Below are positions 11,950 to 13,972 of a DNA stretch of 13,972 nt, piece by piece. Made by a program: the position numbers and the translations under genes. A model generated the notes under the pieces. It was not told the DNA's origin and made no database searches. It was given only the letters and a program-made list of their open reading frames with translations. The stretch comes from Thermoleophilaceae bacterium. GTDB lineage: Bacteria; Actinomycetota; Thermoleophilia; Solirubrobacterales; Thermoleophilaceae. The number at the start of each line of letters is the position of its first letter. Within the stretch, counting starts at the first letter, position 1. The stretch spans positions 1 through 13,972 of the forward strand of contig JACCYP010000254.1 of the NCBI GenBank assembly GCA_013696425.1, written 5' to 3'.

Positions 11950-12498
11950 TCAAGCGCTTCGCTTGCGGCGGCGTACGACGAGCGCGCTCACCGAGGCGAG
12001 TGCCGCGAGAACGAGTACCAGTGGCAGCACCGGGCCCATGCCCGAGGGGTCCGAGCCTGTGAACGGAGTCACCAGCGCGTCCCACAGCGAGCCGCTCGCC
12101 CCGTAGCTCTGCTCGCCCGCCCCCGTTGGGAGGTCCTTTGCGGCCCCTGCGGCACCCTTGTCCGGGCCGCCACGACCGTCCGCCGGACCCGTGGCTTCGG
12201 CCACCGCGGCCGCGGCCGCGCCGTCGCGGCCCTGGGCGCGCAGGAGCCGCAGCTGCGCGCCGCTCAGACTCTGACCACCGTCACCGAGACTCTGACCACC
12301 GTCACCGCCGCGGCCTGCTCCATCTGGTCCGTCCGATGGATGGTTCCCGTCAGCCTGCGGGACGGTCTCTCGATACTCATCAACGCCCGAGTTGCCGGGA
12401 GGAGCGATGGAGCGCTGGGCGGCGGCCGCACCGGGAAGGACGAGGGCGAGCATGAGCACGAAGGCTGCCATCAGCCGCATGTCGATTGATACGGGCAT
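11950..12498 (-). CDS. Secreted low-complexity protein with C-terminal membrane anchor (unrecognised)
   Basis: 182 residues; I cannot name a function. Residues ~7-27 form a signal peptide (RLMAAFVLMLALVLPGAAAAQ). The mature start IAPPGNSGVDEYRETVPQADG reads like a motif shared by small actinobacterial exported proteins. Residues 50-130 are a Gly/Asp/Ala-rich linker including a perfect tandem GDGGQSL pair (65-78). Residues ~154-175 form a transmembrane helix (GPVLPLVLVLAALASVSALVV) followed by RRRKRSA, a type I topology with an inside-positive stop. LPTGA occurs at 123-127 but is not a sortase LPXTG motif. ATG 12496-12498 is preceded by GGTGAG. Operonic with the secreted glycosidase and divergent from the O-antigen ligase, so a role at the surface in polymer export or anchoring is plausible. 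Confidence 0.7.
   Translation of the reverse strand: MPVSIDMRLMAAFVLMLALVLPGAAAAQRSIAPPGNSGVDEYRETVPQADGNHPSDGPDGAGRGGDGGQSLGDGGQSLSGAQLRLLRAQGRDGAAAAAVAEATGPADGRGGPDKGAAGAAKDLPTGAGEQSYGASGSLWDALVTPFTGSDPSGMGPVLPLVLVLAALASVSALVVRRRKRSA
12266..12307. repeat. Perfect 21-bp tandem duplication in the stalk protein gene
   Basis: Two identical 21-bp copies (12266-12286 and 12287-12307) encode the heptapeptide GDGGQSL twice on the minus strand. The copies are identical in every base, so the duplication is probably recent and may vary in number between strains. Confidence 0.9.
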
Positions 12499-12562
12499 GT
12501 CTCACCGATGCTGACACCGCCGGGGCGTCAGGGTTGCGGCCTCGCCCGCGTAAGGAAGGGTG

Positions 12563-13972
12563 GTGAACACCCCTCCAGCGATCCTCCAGCGCCTCGCCGA
12601 CTCGGTCGCCATCAGCAGTCGTCTCAAACGCGCCGGCGCGGCGGCCATCCCCTTTGCCGCGATCATGTACCTCGCCCTCAAGGGCGGCGGCTACGACACC
12701 GTCGTTTGGGGGGAGATCGGCATCGCCGCCTGGTGGCTGCTCGGTCTCGGCGTGGCTGTCGGCGCGCTGCCAGTCGCCCGCCTGCGAGCCCGGGCGTGGA
12801 CGGCAATCGCCCTCCTCGCCGCGCTGGCCATATGGACCGGCCTGAGCATCGGCTGGTCCGACAGCGCCGAGCGCTCGGCAACAGACCTCGCCCGCACGGT
12901 CACGTATCTGTCCGTCTTCTGCGTCGCGCTCGCCGCCGTCGCCGCCGACATGCGCAAGCAGGTGTTGGCCGGCGTCGGCGCCGCCATCGCGGCGGTCGTG
13001 GTGTTGGCCGTCCTGTCGCGGATCCAGCCCGACTGGTTCTCGGCCAACGAGACCAACCGGTTCCTACCCGAGGCCCGCGAGCGGCTCTCCTACCCCCTCA
13101 ACTACTGGAATGCGCTCGGTGCCTTCGCGGCGATGGGCCTGCCGCTTCTGCTGGCCTTCGCCGCGTCGGCCCGGACGATCCCCGCAAGGGCGGGCGCCGC
13201 CTCGCTCGCCTCGGTGGCTGGGCTGTGCGCCTACCTCACGCTCTCGCGCGGGGCCGTGGTGGCCGTGGCGGTGGCCCTTCTGCTCTACCTCATCCTGGTC
13301 GGCCGGCGGCCGCTCAAGCTGCTCGCCGCGCTACCCGCCCTCGCCGGCGCGGGAATCCTGATCGCGGCGGCCAACCAGCGGCCATCGCTGATCGACGGCG
13401 TCACGAGCTCCCGGGCGGGGGACGAGATGCTCGTCTACCTCGTGGTCGTGGCGGCAGGCGTCGCGTTTCTGCACGCCGCGATCTCCCTCGCCCTGGTGCA
13501 CGGCCCGGAGCTGTCGTTCCCGACGCCTACCCGGCGCATGACCGCGGCGCTCTCAGGGGGGATCGCCGCCCTTGTGCTCGTGGCCTTCCTCGCTGCAGGC
13601 GGAACCGGCTACGTCTCGGAGCGTTACGACGAGTTCAAGGGCTCGGGCGTTGGTGGGGCCGCCGCTGGCACTCGGCTGCAGAGCGTCAGCGGCAATGGCC
13701 GCTACCAGTACTGGCGCTCCGCGATCGACGCCGGCGACAGCAAGCCGCTCACCGGCGTCGGCGCCGGGACCTTCGAGTTCTGGTGGGCCGAGAATGGCGA
13801 CCTGCCGGGCTTCTTGCGCGACGCTCACTCCAAGCTGTTCGAGACCTACGCAGAACTCGGCCTGCCGGGCATTCTGCTTTTCCTGGCCCTGGTGGCCTGG
13901 TTGCTGTTCGCCGGGGGGAGCATGGCGCTGCGTTCCCTCGGCGTGGAACGGACCTGGGCGGCGGCGGCCACC
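12563..13972 (+). CDS. O-antigen ligase / polymerase family (Wzy_C) membrane protein, 3'-truncated by the window edge
   Basis: 470 codons without a stop up to the window end. Start GTG 12563 is preceded by AAGGA (12552-12556) at 6-nt spacing. It is a polytopic membrane protein: alternating hydrophobic segments begin at ~30 (AAAIPFAAIMYLAL) and run to the end (LPGILLFLALVAWLLFAG). Family signatures are YPLNYWNALG near residue 177, LTLSRGAVVA, and the extracytoplasmic loop GNGRYQYWRSAIDAGDSKPLTGVGAGTFEFWW (from ~377) followed by DAHSKLFETYAELGLPG (420-436), the Wzy_C His/Glu motif. These proteins link or polymerise undecaprenyl-borne glycans outside the membrane. In a probably monoderm actinobacterium it would act as polymerase or glycan-to-wall ligase. 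Divergent from the stalk-protein/glycosidase operon, with 64 bp between the starts. Confidence 0.9.
   Translation, partial: MNTPPAILQRLADSVAISSRLKRAGAAAIPFAAIMYLALKGGGYDTVVWGEIGIAAWWLLGLGVAVGALPVARLRARAWTAIALLAALAIWTGLSIGWSDSAERSATDLARTVTYLSVFCVALAAVAADMRKQVLAGVGAAIAAVVVLAVLSRIQPDWFSANETNRFLPEARERLSYPLNYWNALGAFAAMGLPLLLAFAASARTIPARAGAASLASVAGLCAYLTLSRGAVVAVAVALLLYLILVGRRPLKLLAALPALAGAGILIAAANQRPSLIDGVTSSRAGDEMLVYLVVVAAGVAFLHAAISLALVHGPELSFPTPTRRMTAALSGGIAALVLVAFLAAGGTGYVSERYDEFKGSGVGGAAAGTRLQSVSGNGRYQYWRSAIDAGDSKPLTGVGAGTFEFWWAENGDLPGFLRDAHSKLFETYAELGLPGILLFLALVAWLLFAGGSMALRSLGVERTWAAAAT

Noticed and set aside
12511..12531. CTGAC / GTCAG inverted repeat between the stalk protein and O-antigen ligase genes
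   Set aside because: Arms are only 5 bp with an 11-bp gap; expected by chance at this GC content.

Overview
The window is very GC-rich and densely coded. Its gene families (BTAD/SARP-like regulators, DUF433-like/DUF5615 toxin-antitoxin pair, DUF559 fragment, SGNH/SnoaL/DUF3237 cassette, APPGNSGVD-type stalk protein) and several TANNNT -10 boxes placed 6-7 nt before a start codon (leaderless transcripts) point to an actinobacterium, most likely of the Thermoleophilia/Solirubrobacterales type. This placement is inferred from style; no rRNA or other marker gene is present.

Left part (1-5.3 kb): the 3' end of a short-chain dehydrogenase; a short DUF559 fragment; an EcsC-like gene and a ferritin-like di-iron gene diverging from overlapping leaderless promoters; a sugar nucleotidyltransferase-like protein with a degenerate active-site loop; and a PAS-BTAD regulator with a four-cysteine cluster, divergent from an ECF-type sigma factor. 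The gap between the last two holds two palindromes 52 bp apart and an 11-bp tandem repeat of the kind SARP proteins bind.

Middle part (5.4-9.36 kb): a compact minus-strand operon, SGNH-like protein > SnoaL-like protein > DUF3237 protein > TetR. The genes overlap or nearly touch, and a 36-bp inverted repeat covers the first start codon, so the TetR probably controls its own operon. Divergent from it is an O6-alkylguanine-DNA alkyltransferase. Then comes a two-gene toxin-antitoxin module whose toxin appears to start at a CTG codon overlapping the antitoxin stop. After that lies a scar: a decayed VOC (glyoxalase-like) gene abutting an orphan tRNA T-arm plus acceptor 3' strand, suggesting an old integration or recombination junction.

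Right part (9.36-13.97 kb): surface polysaccharide genes. These are a non-hydrolysing UDP-GlcNAc 2-epimerase, a secreted clan GH-A glycosidase resembling PslG-type enzymes in an operon with a small secreted stalk/anchor protein, and a divergent O-antigen ligase/polymerase (Wzy_C) that runs off the window. Together they suggest export, polymerisation and trimming of a GlcNAc/ManNAc-containing polymer.

No CRISPR array, insertion sequence, rRNA or complete tRNA gene was found. The least-explained items are the sigma/SARP control region, the TetR-operated cassette with a catalytically suspect SGNH protein, the CTG-started toxin, and the tRNA/VOC scar.
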